From: Cudoniella acicularis
Lineage: Eukaryota > Ascomycota > Leotiomycetes > Helotiales > Helotiaceae
Length of the DNA stretch: 28,671 bases
Reading direction: 5' to 3'
NCBI GenBank assembly: GCA_013054445.1
Contig: JAAMPI010000665.1
Coordinates: 1 to 28,671, forward strand
Part shown: positions 1 to 8,050 of the stretch, piece by piece
Layout of the letters: each line of letters begins with the position of its first letter
How positions within the stretch are numbered: the stretch's first letter is position 1
Notes under the pieces: model-generated
What the model saw: only the letters and a program-made list of their open reading frames with translations
Told to the model about the DNA's origin: nothing
Databases searched by the model: none
Program-made: the position numbers and the translations under genes

Positions 1-623
1 TCCCAGTCTTGGCAATCCTTCATAATTGAAGGGCGTGCTCAGAAGCCAGGCTAGAGTTCCTACGCGATGATCAAACCAGACGTACGGATCAAGGAACCAG
101 GATAGACAGATCCGATTCGTTAATAGGTAGGCGGGGTACATGCCCGGTCTCAAGCGCCAGGAGCGTTTGTCACACAACATGACTTCGACACACACATGAG
201 GGATTCCTTCACTGCCCCGGAGCCAAATTAAGTTTAAATTATCGTGAAGGAATTCGACACCCATCAGGATCACGGTACGAAGGAGAATTTGATCCTGCGA
301 AAATTAACGTTACCTACGAATTGGAATTTTGATAATACGAAGTAATTAGTATAATCATCATAGGTAGCAGCGCCCAGATTCATCTATCTATATTAACACT
401 TCATCCACGTCTCTTTTTGCTTGAAACAAGCGAAAGTAACCAGACTTGAAATACATACCGGGCTCCGTATGATCGCCCAACTTTCCAGCACACGAAAATC
501 CTCCTTGAACATCGAAACAGCACGCTGCGCCATCCCACAGAAATACTCCACATTCTCGCCAACAGCCACCTTAAACCAGCTCTTACTTTCAAAGACCTTG
601 ACTAACACGTGTTCTTGATCCAT
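1..623 (-). CDS. Hypothetical protein, 5' part only (runs off left edge)
   Basis: I do not recognise this family. The model is exon 1 at 623-459 (ATG at 623, 55 codons, ending ...WAIIRSP), intron 458-295 (164 nt, GTATGT donor, TACTAAT branch-like site, TTCGCAG acceptor) and exon 2 from 294 to the window edge (98 codons without a stop). Both exon ends are phase 0, so the frame joins cleanly. Exon 2 has no start codon and is open at the edge, so it is invisible as a normal ORF. The protein is rich in Trp, Tyr and Leu (for example WFLDPYVWFDHRV and WLLSTPFNY) with no evident signal peptide. At least the C-terminus lies outside the window. Exon 1 stays open upstream of 623 but has no earlier ATG. 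A second, very small exon inside the long intron cannot be excluded. Confidence 0.6.
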
Positions 624-742
624 AATCGCTTGGGCGCAATGTTGTATGATTTTTCTTATTTTTGATATCCGTTGATTTTGCAATAACAATCATTCTAGTG
701 GTTAAGTTAGCTTCTTGGTTTAGTCAAAGAAAAAAAAAGGAA

Positions 743-747
743 ATGCG
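743..747. repeat. Target-site duplication, left copy (ATGCG)
   Basis: Five bases ATGCG directly precede the LTR start at 748; the same five follow its end at 1001-1005. Confidence 0.8.
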
Positions 748-785
748 TGTCACGACCCCGGATCATGTGGCAAGGTCACCTGATC

Positions 786-841
786 AGTTCAGAAGTTCAG
801 AGGTTCAGGACTATGGGGATGAACTCATGAACTACTGAACT
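786..841. repeat. Imperfect inverted repeat inside the solo LTR
   Basis: The left arm 786-807 and right arm 820-841 are inverted copies (about 18 of 22 positions) around a 12-nt spacer. Each arm is itself built of three AGTTCA-type heptamers, so the arm could have grown by short tandem duplication. Confidence 0.6.
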
Positions 842-960
842 CGCCACATACCAACTATATAGCCATATAGTTTTCCTTTGTAGAGCTTCGTGCTCAACTT
901 CAATAGATAACTTCTACGCTGATTTACTTGACACTTCAATTGACGACTAAACCCAACGGC

Positions 961-984
961 CACGTGATATCGATATACCACGTG
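961..984. promoter_or_regulatory. Paired CACGTG boxes in LTR
   Basis: Two CACGTG palindromes (961-966 and 979-984) flank the self-complementary ATATCGATAT. CACGTG is the known core site of bHLH factors such as the Cbf1 type. Function here is inferred only. Confidence 0.35.
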
Positions 985-1000
985 ACACCAGAACGTTACA

Positions 1001-1005
1001 ATGCG
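1001..1005. repeat. Target-site duplication, right copy (ATGCG)
   Basis: Matches 743-747 exactly and abuts the CA end of the solo LTR. Confidence 0.8.
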
Positions 1006-1239
1006 TTGAAGAATAGATAGACTATATAAGGCGTCGGAATAATCATTTTAAAATTTTAAAAAATCAAGATAAAGGCATCCAGACAGAATATTTTATCTCA
1101 ACAGGTTAAATTATAGGAATACTAGTAGCTGAATACTGGTATTTAAATGCTAGTAATTAAACGCTGGCACCCAAGTCAAGAAGTCCTTAAGAGGGGCATA
1201 TAGTATTCGAACTCCTTAAAGCGCCTACTACATGTCGCC

Positions 1240-2090
1240 TCAGCCCTGCCAAACTGGAGGTCCTGGAGGAGTGTAAGACGTTGCCTATAAATTGTTAGCT
1301 TTTATTGCGTCCAGTATGGCTCTATCAACACTTACCCCCGAGTAGATGTTGATTTTGATGCCAGGATCTGAAGACGAGTATGCTCCAGGGAAGGAAACCA
1401 AAGGACTTGGGCTGCCGCTTCCACCACCAGTAACCTTGACTTGCGCGCAGGAAATATAGAACTGAGCACCCCCAACAGCGCTCGCCATATGCAGGGCGAT
1501 ATGCTCGACGCGCAAAAGGTAGTCTCCCGATGGGACGCTCTTCGGTATTGTCACACTGACAGTTCCTTTGTTCAAACTCGCCCAGCTTAATTGACCGCCC
1601 GAGCTTGTTGGCTTCTCGGTGTATATCTTGAACCAGACTTGGCCCTTGCCATCCCATGTTGCCGCGTCTTCCCCACTGGGGACCTTGGCCATGTAGAACT
1701 TGAATTGGTTAGCATGTTTAAAGTATAACATGGGATAGTACCTACTTGTAGAGGTCCGGGATGGAAGATATTAGGACTTGCTTTGAAGCCAACACTGGAG
1801 CCAGCAGCGACTATCTGGCTCGCCTTCGCGCCAGTGGTACCGGCTTGGTAGCAACGGATTTGATCAGAGGTGACATCTGCGAGACCGCTGTTGGATTGGT
1901 AGTTGGTTGTTTGGCGGACGTATTGCCAATCACTGGATCCGGTCAAGGCTGGAAATGTATCTAGTTCTGTTAGTATATGCAAAGTCTTGCGAAAAGGGGC
2001 ATTCATACAGTGTCTTTTTTCGACAGGAGCTGGGGATGCACCAACAGACGAAGCCGCAATGGACGCGGCAAGTAAAGTAGAGAGCTTCAT
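1240..2090 (-). CDS. AA9 lytic polysaccharide monooxygenase, secreted, no CBM
   Basis: A copper enzyme that oxidatively cleaves cellulose or related beta-glucans outside the cell. Model: exons 2090-2009, 1960-1746, 1698-1336 and 1284-1240, with introns of 48, 47 and 51 nt (donors GTATGA, GTAGGT, GTAAGT); 234 residues. The joined sequence gives the AA9 start HYTFPAL...DWQYVR and, through the last small exon, the family's usual end (SYTPPGPPVWQG). Copper ligands are His27 (mature His1) and His94 in HPGP; the axial Tyr is Tyr180 in QFYISCAQ. Second-sphere His169 and Gln178 are present, and Cys64-Cys183 match the conserved disulphide. Residues 1-18 look like a signal peptide. Unlike most AA9 proteins, His27 is preceded by a short stretch ending in Lys-Arg, a Kex2-type site, rather than directly by the signal-peptidase site. 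There is no carbohydrate-binding module. Substrate and C1/C4 specificity cannot be read from the sequence. Confidence 0.93.
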
Positions 2091-2897
2091 ATTAAAAAAA
2101 GCACTTGCTGCACCTTGAAACGAAGGGGACACGGAATAGTAACAAAAAACTACGAAATGAAAGGGAAAATAGGACAATACTGCCAGCCTGCCACTTCTTA
2201 TACCAAGACACCACCGAAACACCCCATTGTATGGCTGGCTCGTTGCAGCCCAGCATTCCAGGTTCTTGCTATTTTCGTGGCCACATGATCATTTCATCAC
2301 AGGCCTTGGGTTTGTAAATAGATTGGAATTGATTTATCGGTTAAATAAACAAGATTGAAATACTACCACCGAGTTGCTTAGCCAGTAGAGAAGAATTTCG
2401 AACTTGAAATTGCGGGGCCCCACGATTCGGCACTTTGAACCCTTCCCGCGCGTACTAGGATGCCATCTATGCGGCATTCTTCTGACGGTAAATATATAAT
2501 ATAGTGTCGGCGTTCATGTCCGTGTGCAAAGGTGGTGGAAGATGTTGATTCCTAGTAGCTATCGCAGGAGGAAGAGTTGCGAAGACTTCGAGAGACGGTC
2601 GAAGACTACGCAGTTCTTAGCCCGCGCGTTCTTGTCAGCATTCTCAGATCTCCGCAGGCATGCTGATAAGTACGAAGCAACCTTACTTAAGCGCGCATTG
2701 ACGCATCCCCTACTCCGTAGTATCTAAATGTAAGCTGCACTCCCAACCTCACTTCATAACCATAGACTTCACTTCCAAAGCTGCACCACTTGAAGCTCCT
2801 TTGTACTTTATATGACCTACCTCTCCCGTTATATTCCGTGAGTGCTCGAAGTTTAGCTCCCCTCCGAGTCTCGAATTTCTCGTCCAGCCTTAACGAA
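2091..2897. other. Intergenic region shared by AA9 gene and 2898 gene
   Basis: Divergent promoter region between the minus-strand AA9 gene and the plus-strand gene at 2898. Short ORFs here lack homology that I recognise and I consider them chance. No repeat or RNA gene was seen. Confidence 0.5.
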
Positions 2898-3893
2898 ATG
2901 CCATCCTTCCTCGATCTCCCCCGCGAGCTGCGCGACAAAATCCTGAGTCTCGCCATTTCCGCTCCTATCCCAGCACCCGAAAGCCATTCTGCTACTGGCG
3001 ATGGCGATCGAGTAGAATTGAGCAATACTGAATTCACGGGATACGCCAAACACGACGGGGTCAAATATAGGAAACAGATGAATCGAACAATCTTTATTCC
3101 CACACTGCTCGTCAACCGTCAATTGCACGAAGAAACCCTTACTGCTATCGCTCGCCTCTCCACGAAACATACATATATATTGGATATCATGCTGGTTGAC
3201 GGATACTTCCTGTGGCCAACCTGGCTCTCCGTTCCAACCCTCTCGAGCATGGTAGACAAGGTACACACTTCAATTCGCAACGACCATACGTCGAAAAGGG
3301 TATATAGTGGGTTTGCGGGAGGTTCTGGGGGGCCTCCAATCGTTGTCTGGCCACTACTTGGTATTCTTGACCGTTTCCTGCGAGTCGGACCCGTCGTCAA
3401 CCCCGCCGCGAAAGCACATGGCACCATGGCCATCGGAGTTCTCGAATTAGATGTTATTACACCCGAAGTAGCAGAGAACCTCTTCATTCCGCACGAGGGG
3501 TGCTGGGATACTCTTAGAAAACATGGTTGGTCGGAAAACGAATCGGATGTTAAATACATCATACCAGCTTCATATCTCGTTGCTTTCCTTGAGGAACATC
3601 TCGACCGTCTATTGTCCATGGGCGGTGAGCATTCTGATTACGGTCGACTTCTCATCGAAAGGATAGGTACTGTGCGATTGATGCTAGATGGCGTTTTGTA
3701 TCACGAGTGGAACATGGCCCAAGTACTAGCTTGTGTCCGGTTCAGTGAGTCATTTTCGTCTTATCCAGGATTTTCTCGGGGGAACCTAGCAAAGTTCAAG
3801 GAGTGGAAACTAGAGGCGTACCAGATTCGAGCCCAATTGGGGTTGCCCACCATTCCGAGCCAAGACGGTACTCCTACCGACAATGTTGCATAA
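2898..3893 (+). CDS. Hypothetical F-box-like/2EXR-like fungal protein
   Basis: Single exon of 331 codons plus stop. I chose the ATG at 2898 because the protein then begins MPSFLDLPRELRDKIL, the typical opening of fungal F-box-like or 2EXR-type proteins (x-F-L-x-L-P-x-E-x-R-x-x-I). The frame is open further upstream to an ATG at 2790, but those 36 residues look like leader sequence. After the opening motif come the TLLVNRQLHEET segment, also typical of these fungal families (the 'new rows from old tables' pattern LLxVNRQxxxE), and a long helical C-terminal part without a catalytic motif. Such proteins may act as substrate adaptors for SCF ubiquitin ligases or have unknown roles. No frame damage is seen. 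Family membership is inferred from the N-terminal motif only. Confidence 0.72.
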   Translation: MPSFLDLPRELRDKILSLAISAPIPAPESHSATGDGDRVELSNTEFTGYAKHDGVKYRKQMNRTIFIPTLLVNRQLHEETLTAIARLSTKHTYILDIMLVDGYFLWPTWLSVPTLSSMVDKVHTSIRNDHTSKRVYSGFAGGSGGPPIVVWPLLGILDRFLRVGPVVNPAAKAHGTMAIGVLELDVITPEVAENLFIPHEGCWDTLRKHGWSENESDVKYIIPASYLVAFLEEHLDRLLSMGGEHSDYGRLLIERIGTVRLMLDGVLYHEWNMAQVLACVRFSESFSSYPGFSRGNLAKFKEWKLEAYQIRAQLGLPTIPSQDGTPTDNVA

Positions 3894-4177
3894 ATATCTT
3901 ACTGCAAGTCAAAAATTCTAACGAGGTGTCCATGTTGCCGCTGACTTTCGGATGTTTAAAAATAACTAAAATCCAAATTCTTAATTCGAACAGGTAGGGA
4001 ATTCCCGTTAGGCCCTTTGGTGGGTCGTTATCCACCCCCTTCCCCCCTGCCACAATAAGAAGATTACCTGGTGTTATTGTTTTCCTGGTTTACTCGCAAT
4101 AGGTCTATAACTGATCCGACCATATGATTAGGGACTGGAAGTCTAGAAGGTTAATCCCTATTTTCATAGCCTCGCTC

Positions 4178-5536
4178 TCAAAGCCCCTCGTGGGTTTTTA
4201 ATTGGCCGTCCTTGCATCGTGGTGCTTGGTCGAAATCACTAACTCTCCACTTCTACTTTTCAGTAAATTCAAGGGAAAGTGTCCCTTCCAGCGTCTTTAC
4301 AACGTACTAGCCAATAGTTGGTAGAAACTTGAAAGCATGGCTAGCACCTCCAGCTGCAATTAACAGGTTGTGGTGAAACGAGCCAATTGGCATCTGGAGT
4401 CATTCCATCCCTATCTTATTTGATTTTTAACATGCGCACGGAAGGAAATAAAACTTTCTAGAACACCTTCATGTCAAAGAACTCCTTCTCTGCCAACGAT
4501 GGACAAGCTTCCAGCAGAATCTTTCGTATTCCTCCTTAGCTTCTTTTGACATCCCCTGATTTGGTACTATAGAGTGTTTAGTTGGTATAGCAACATTTTT
4601 ACTTTCTCCGGGGACTCCTCATTTGCCGGGTATACCGTACCCCACAACCCCCACGCCCATCTTCATTAGTCCAGTCTCGTTAGGGGGGAAGAAATAACCT
4701 CGATGTCTGACATCAACGAAAGGATGATCTTTCCAGATTTCCATTTCAGCTGCGTTTAGTCGCCAATGCGCAAGGCATAGTCCCACTGCATGAATTTGCG
4801 TGTCTGTGTCAACGAGCTGTGATGTATACGCTCCCACACAGATCAGTACTTTCGATGCATCATGGGATCTACCATCTGCAGTAACCACACCAGTAATAGT
4901 TCCGGCTTCAGACTTCGAGTATTCTATAGACACAACATCACCTGGTGATCCACTCAGGAATACACCTCCAAGTCGGATGTACTCGGTCATAGCTACCTGG
5001 AGGGTTTCTCGTGCTTTCGCCCATCCAGCTTCCTATGCGTCATTTATCAATGCTCTGTAGCTGGAATGATCCCGTGGGATACTCACCGGATTAAAATACA
5101 TATTCCAATCTTTCATCTCACCGCTGAATCCCGGCCACTTCCCAACCACTTCTTCACGATTCATGTTCATGACTCCTTCGATTCCTAATTCCTTCAAATT
5201 TTGTTCACTCTCAAGCATATATCCATCTCCATCTGTGTACCCACGAGGCTCAATGCCTAATCAACCAGTTTTGTGAAAGTGTTTTTTGAAAATTGGATCT
5301 TCACGCCACGCTTTGAAGGCTTCTCTGCCGAGGCGTGAGTAAAAGGGATCGGGATAGTCGGGGCCTATAGCACGAGAGCTGTCGTTTGATGCGGCATCTG
5401 GTGAGGGGCATGGGTGGCGGTCGAGGAGGGTGAGCTGTGATGGTGGGAGCCCTTGTCGGAGGAGATGTAGTGCTGTTCAGGGGCCGAAGGCTCCTGCGCC
5501 GAAGATTAATACCCTAGAACGTTTAAGGGAGGCCAT
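4178..5536 (-). pseudogene. FAD-dependent amine oxidase (fructosyl-amine/sarcosine oxidase type), decayed
   Basis: The remnant reads MASLKRSRVLIFGAGAFG from 5536, a DAO-superfamily FAD-binding GxGxxG start, followed by DRHP, SNDSSRAIGPDYPDPFY and AFKAWREDP, hallmarks of fungal sarcosine/fructosyl-amine oxidases. An intron near 5086-5034 (GTGAGT...CATAG) joins NP to EAGWAKARETLQ. Damage: in-frame TGA at 5479-5477 and at 5263-5261 (in KTG*LGIE, where Arg would fit), TGA at 4621-4619, a one-base frameshift near 4500-4510, TAG at 4460-4458, another frameshift near 4365-4400, and stops after LPTIG and in TEK*KWR. The C-terminal cofactor region (LLIAAGGASHAFKFLPTIG) is still readable. The live enzyme would oxidise a secondary amine to release H2O2. 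Sarcosine, saccharopine and fructosyl amino acids cannot be told apart here. Confidence 0.85.
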
Positions 5537-5774
5537 TCTTTGCGTTTGGAAGCGTCTGAAATCTCAATTCAAGAAGAGCGAGATTTTGGAACCGAGAAGT
5601 TGGCTGCTGTTGAGTTCTACGGCCAATTTGGAACTTTAGATCATATCGTGTGTTGACAATGCTCACACAAGTTCAATGTTCATCATAGAAAACGATTGAA
5701 ATGCCCAACAATCCTGACTCGGTCATCGTCGGAGAATTTGATCACTTGATAAGAACACACTCAACGCGCTATGT

Positions 5775-6014
5775 TCATTTGATCAAGCGGCAGTCGTAAG
5801 CGAGATACGCTCCCAATATGTTCAAAAAGAAAGTAGAGCGTGCAGCCAGCAATGGTGAGGGCAACGTCTTGATTAGCTTCAGAACATTTGGAGTGCATCT
5901 TTGGACAAGAGGGTCATCAGGCGAGACGCTTGGCTCTAGCTGGTGCATGAGGAGCATAGAAGCTTGTCTGAATGCCTCGGCTGAATAAAATACGAAAGAT
6001 GTTTTAGGGAACAT
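5775..6014 (-). pseudogene. Probable C-terminal remnant of a Zn2Cys6-type transcription factor
   Basis: A minus-strand 79-codon frame contains AEAFRQASMLLMHQLEP...PLVQRCTPNVLKLIKTLPSPLLAA. This is the spacing and wording typical of the fungal-specific transcription factor domain (Fungal_trans_2 type: AFRxAxLLxLHR...VxxIxxLIxxIP). No zinc cluster lies upstream; instead the frame ends at the left edge of the MITE at 6017. It lies between two dead FAD oxidases, so it might have been their regulator. The assignment rests on pattern memory and could be wrong. Confidence 0.4.
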
Positions 6015-6016
6015 AT

Positions 6017-6035
6017 CTAGTGTCGTCGATAGTAT
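6017..6035 (+). repeat. Left terminal inverted repeat of the MITE
   Basis: Nineteen bases, exact reverse complement of 6542-6560; preceded by ACATAT. Confidence 0.85.
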
Positions 6036-6541
6036 ACGCCCGTATTACGGTGGTTGATATAAGAGCTTTCATATCACTGCCCGTATAGTACTCACTCCGT
6101 GCTACGGATAGCGTATAATATTACCAAAAGTACGTATTATTAGCCGTATACTATTATACGAAACATATGATTAAACAAGGGCTTTTAAAATATATTTATA
6201 GAAGTACCTCTTCTATTTTTAGCCCTATAATTTAGTGATATAATCTAATCCTTAATTTAGAAGTAGGGCTTATATAAGTATGATAGAATAAGTATTTTTA
6301 TAAACCTGCGTGATATTTCGCTTAACGTATAGAGATAATATTGCTAAAAAGCCCCTGACAGGGTCTAAAAGAGAGGCCCTCCAGGGAATGTATTTCTTTA
6401 TTTTAGTATATTTCCTTAAGTAGTACGTATTTGTAGAAATAATAACTATTTCCGTACATGTTAGATCACTACTAATTACCTTAGTACCGTATAGATTTAT
6501 AATACGTACCACTGGAGTGGAGCGTATGCTTAAATACGGAA

Positions 6542-6560
6542 ATACTATCGACGACACTAG
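6542..6560 (-). repeat. Right terminal inverted repeat of the MITE
   Basis: Nineteen bases, exact reverse complement of 6017-6035; followed by ACATAT. Confidence 0.85.
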
Positions 6561-6574
6561 ACATATCTATCGAG

Positions 6575-7953
6575 TGATGAGGAGAATGGCGACTGCTAGT
6601 TTCTTGCCAAAAATTATGATGTGGCGATTATTGCTCGAAATCTGCCTGGCGATCCTGACTCACTTGGATGGTCAAGCCCATGGGCTGGTACAATTTGGAT
6701 GACAGCATATAATTCCACCCCTTTGGAACAACAAATGTAACTTCAAGCATTCTCGTACACGTGGAAGCTTGCCAGGAGTCACCCAGAGTCCGGTGTCAAG
6801 GTAATTCAACATTCCCTGCCTAGTGAACGAAACCCGTACTGATATAGGAATGATTGGAGAGAAGATATATGATGGATATTATTGACTATGCTCCTTTGGA
6901 GAAAATGTGGTATAGTGACTTAATGCCAGACGTGAGATACCAATGAAACAAGGAAGATGAACAATACCTGATATAACAAAGTTTAGAATCATGTCAAGAA
7001 AAAATGCCTGCCGGTGCCGTCCTTGGAATGTCATGTTAGTATGCCTGCCACTCCTAGAACCCTGCTGACTTCCACAGAAAAAGCCCAGTTTTGACACCTG
7101 CGGTATTCCTACCATGGATGAGAAAGCGACTAGAGGGCTCGGGAGTAGTTTTCAAACGAGGGAACTTTAAATCCCTGTCAGAACTCAGTGGAATGGGTCA
7201 TGATATTCTCATTAATGTCACTGGAACTAGCTCTGGCGTTTTGACAGACGTGAAGAATCCAAATGTCTAACAAGTTCGGGGTCAAAAAATTCTGATCAAG
7301 AGCAATTTTGACAAGATATGGATCCGTCGCGACGTCAAAGATTACACATATGCACTTCCCCGTGGTGATGGTACTTGTATTCTAGGTGGTATGAAAGAAT
7401 TTGGTAATTTGTGAGATGTCAAACGCCTCTGGATGTCGACATGGCTTAACAGAATCAGGAATTTTTCTCCCGAGGATGATCGTAGACAGGATGTAAGGCT
7501 CCTCAATATTGGGTGTTGAGAGCATTACTGACCTTGGTGCCATCAGATTTCTGTCGAATCAACGAGAATCTACCCGAAGCATTTCCAATTAATGAATTCA
7601 AAATCGTGCGTGATATTATAGGCATTCGCCCTCAGCGAAGTGGTGGAATTCGACTGGAAAAGGAGATTCTTGGTGGGCAGAAGGTCATTCATGCATATGG
7701 TAAGCCTGGCCAACACTCCAACATTCCATTTATTCGCTGAGTCCTAACCGGGTGCACAGGAATGGAGTGTGGCTATCTTTTCCGCATGGGCGTGGCTCGA
7801 AGGGTGGTAAATATAGCGTTTGATTTTAAGATGCCAGTTCCTGTTTTTGCGAAGTTGCGAAGGGGAACACAATTTATTGGGAACTCGTCGCATGCTCGTA
7901 CCGGCGATATGAAGATCTTAATAGGTGGTATAGTTTGCGACTTCAAGACTTGA
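6575..7953 (+). pseudogene. D-amino-acid oxidase (DAO family), decayed
   Basis: Readable pieces appear in family order on the plus strand: TASFL and KNYDVAIIARNLPGDP then SSPWAGTIW (about 6588-6699), HPESGVKV (near 6780), DYAPLEKMWYSDLMPD (near 6890), VFLPWMRKRLEGSGVVFKRG (from 7102), DILINVTGTSSG, VRGQKILIK, YALPRGDGTCILGG, then IVRDIIGIRPQRSGGIRLEKE and HAYG, which continues through an intron (about 7701-7758, GTAAGC...GCACAG) into GMECGYLFRMGVARRVV. These are the FAD-binding and substrate-binding blocks of D-amino-acid oxidases. Damage includes TAA at 6738-6740 (LEQQM*LQAF, consistent with CAA to TAA), TAA at 7268-7270, TGA at 7412-7414, and frame changes near 6610 and 6960-7100. The exact N-terminus is lost at or near the MITE edge. 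The enzyme would deaminate D-amino acids with H2O2 release, usually in peroxisomes. Confidence 0.85.
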
Positions 7954-8050
7954 CTCAAAAGTTGACCAAATATGCTGTATTAAGTTTCTGAATGTGAGCT
8001 CTACTAGAAATCATTACAAATATTAGCCAGACCTAAGATTTCGAACCCAA

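Larger units (their letters stand above)
748..1000. mobile_element. Solo LTR of a retrotransposon (253 bp)
   Basis: The segment starts TGTCACGACC and ends GAACGTTACA, so it has the TG...CA termini of an LTR. It is flanked on both sides by the same five bases, ATGCG (743-747 and 1001-1005), the expected target-site duplication. No gag/pol coding lies next to it, so it is most simply a solo LTR left by LTR-LTR recombination. The TGTCACGACC start resembles fungal Ty3/gypsy LTRs (from memory, not searched). It holds an imperfect hairpin (786-841) and two CACGTG boxes (961-966, 979-984). It sits about 125 bp upstream of the ATG of the left-edge gene and about 240 bp beyond the stop of the AA9 gene. 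Confidence 0.85.
6017..6560. mobile_element. MITE-like DNA transposon, 544 bp, 19-bp perfect TIRs
   Basis: The left end CTAGTGTCGTCGATAGTAT (6017-6035) recurs as an exact reverse complement at 6542-6560. Just outside, ACATAT occurs on both sides (6011-6016 and 6561-6566), a target-site duplication; with the ends shifted by one base an imperfect 8-bp duplication (AACATATC/GACATATC) is also possible, as in hAT elements. The interior is AT-rich, has no transposase frame, and repeats CCGTAT/ATACGG several times near both ends (for example 6040-6045, near 6081-6087 and 6487-6491), a pattern seen where a transposase binds. It is therefore a non-autonomous element. The superfamily is undecided. Confidence 0.82.

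Noticed and set aside
748..987. LTR ending at CGTGACA (987), which mirrors the TGTCACG start
   Set aside because: No target duplication fits that end, while the end at 1000 gives an exact 5-bp duplication.
1285..1335. Reading the AA9 C-terminus straight through to TAG at 1285
   Set aside because: It gives a tail foreign to AA9, whereas a perfect GTAAGT donor, CTAAC branch and TATAG acceptor lead to the canonical ending.
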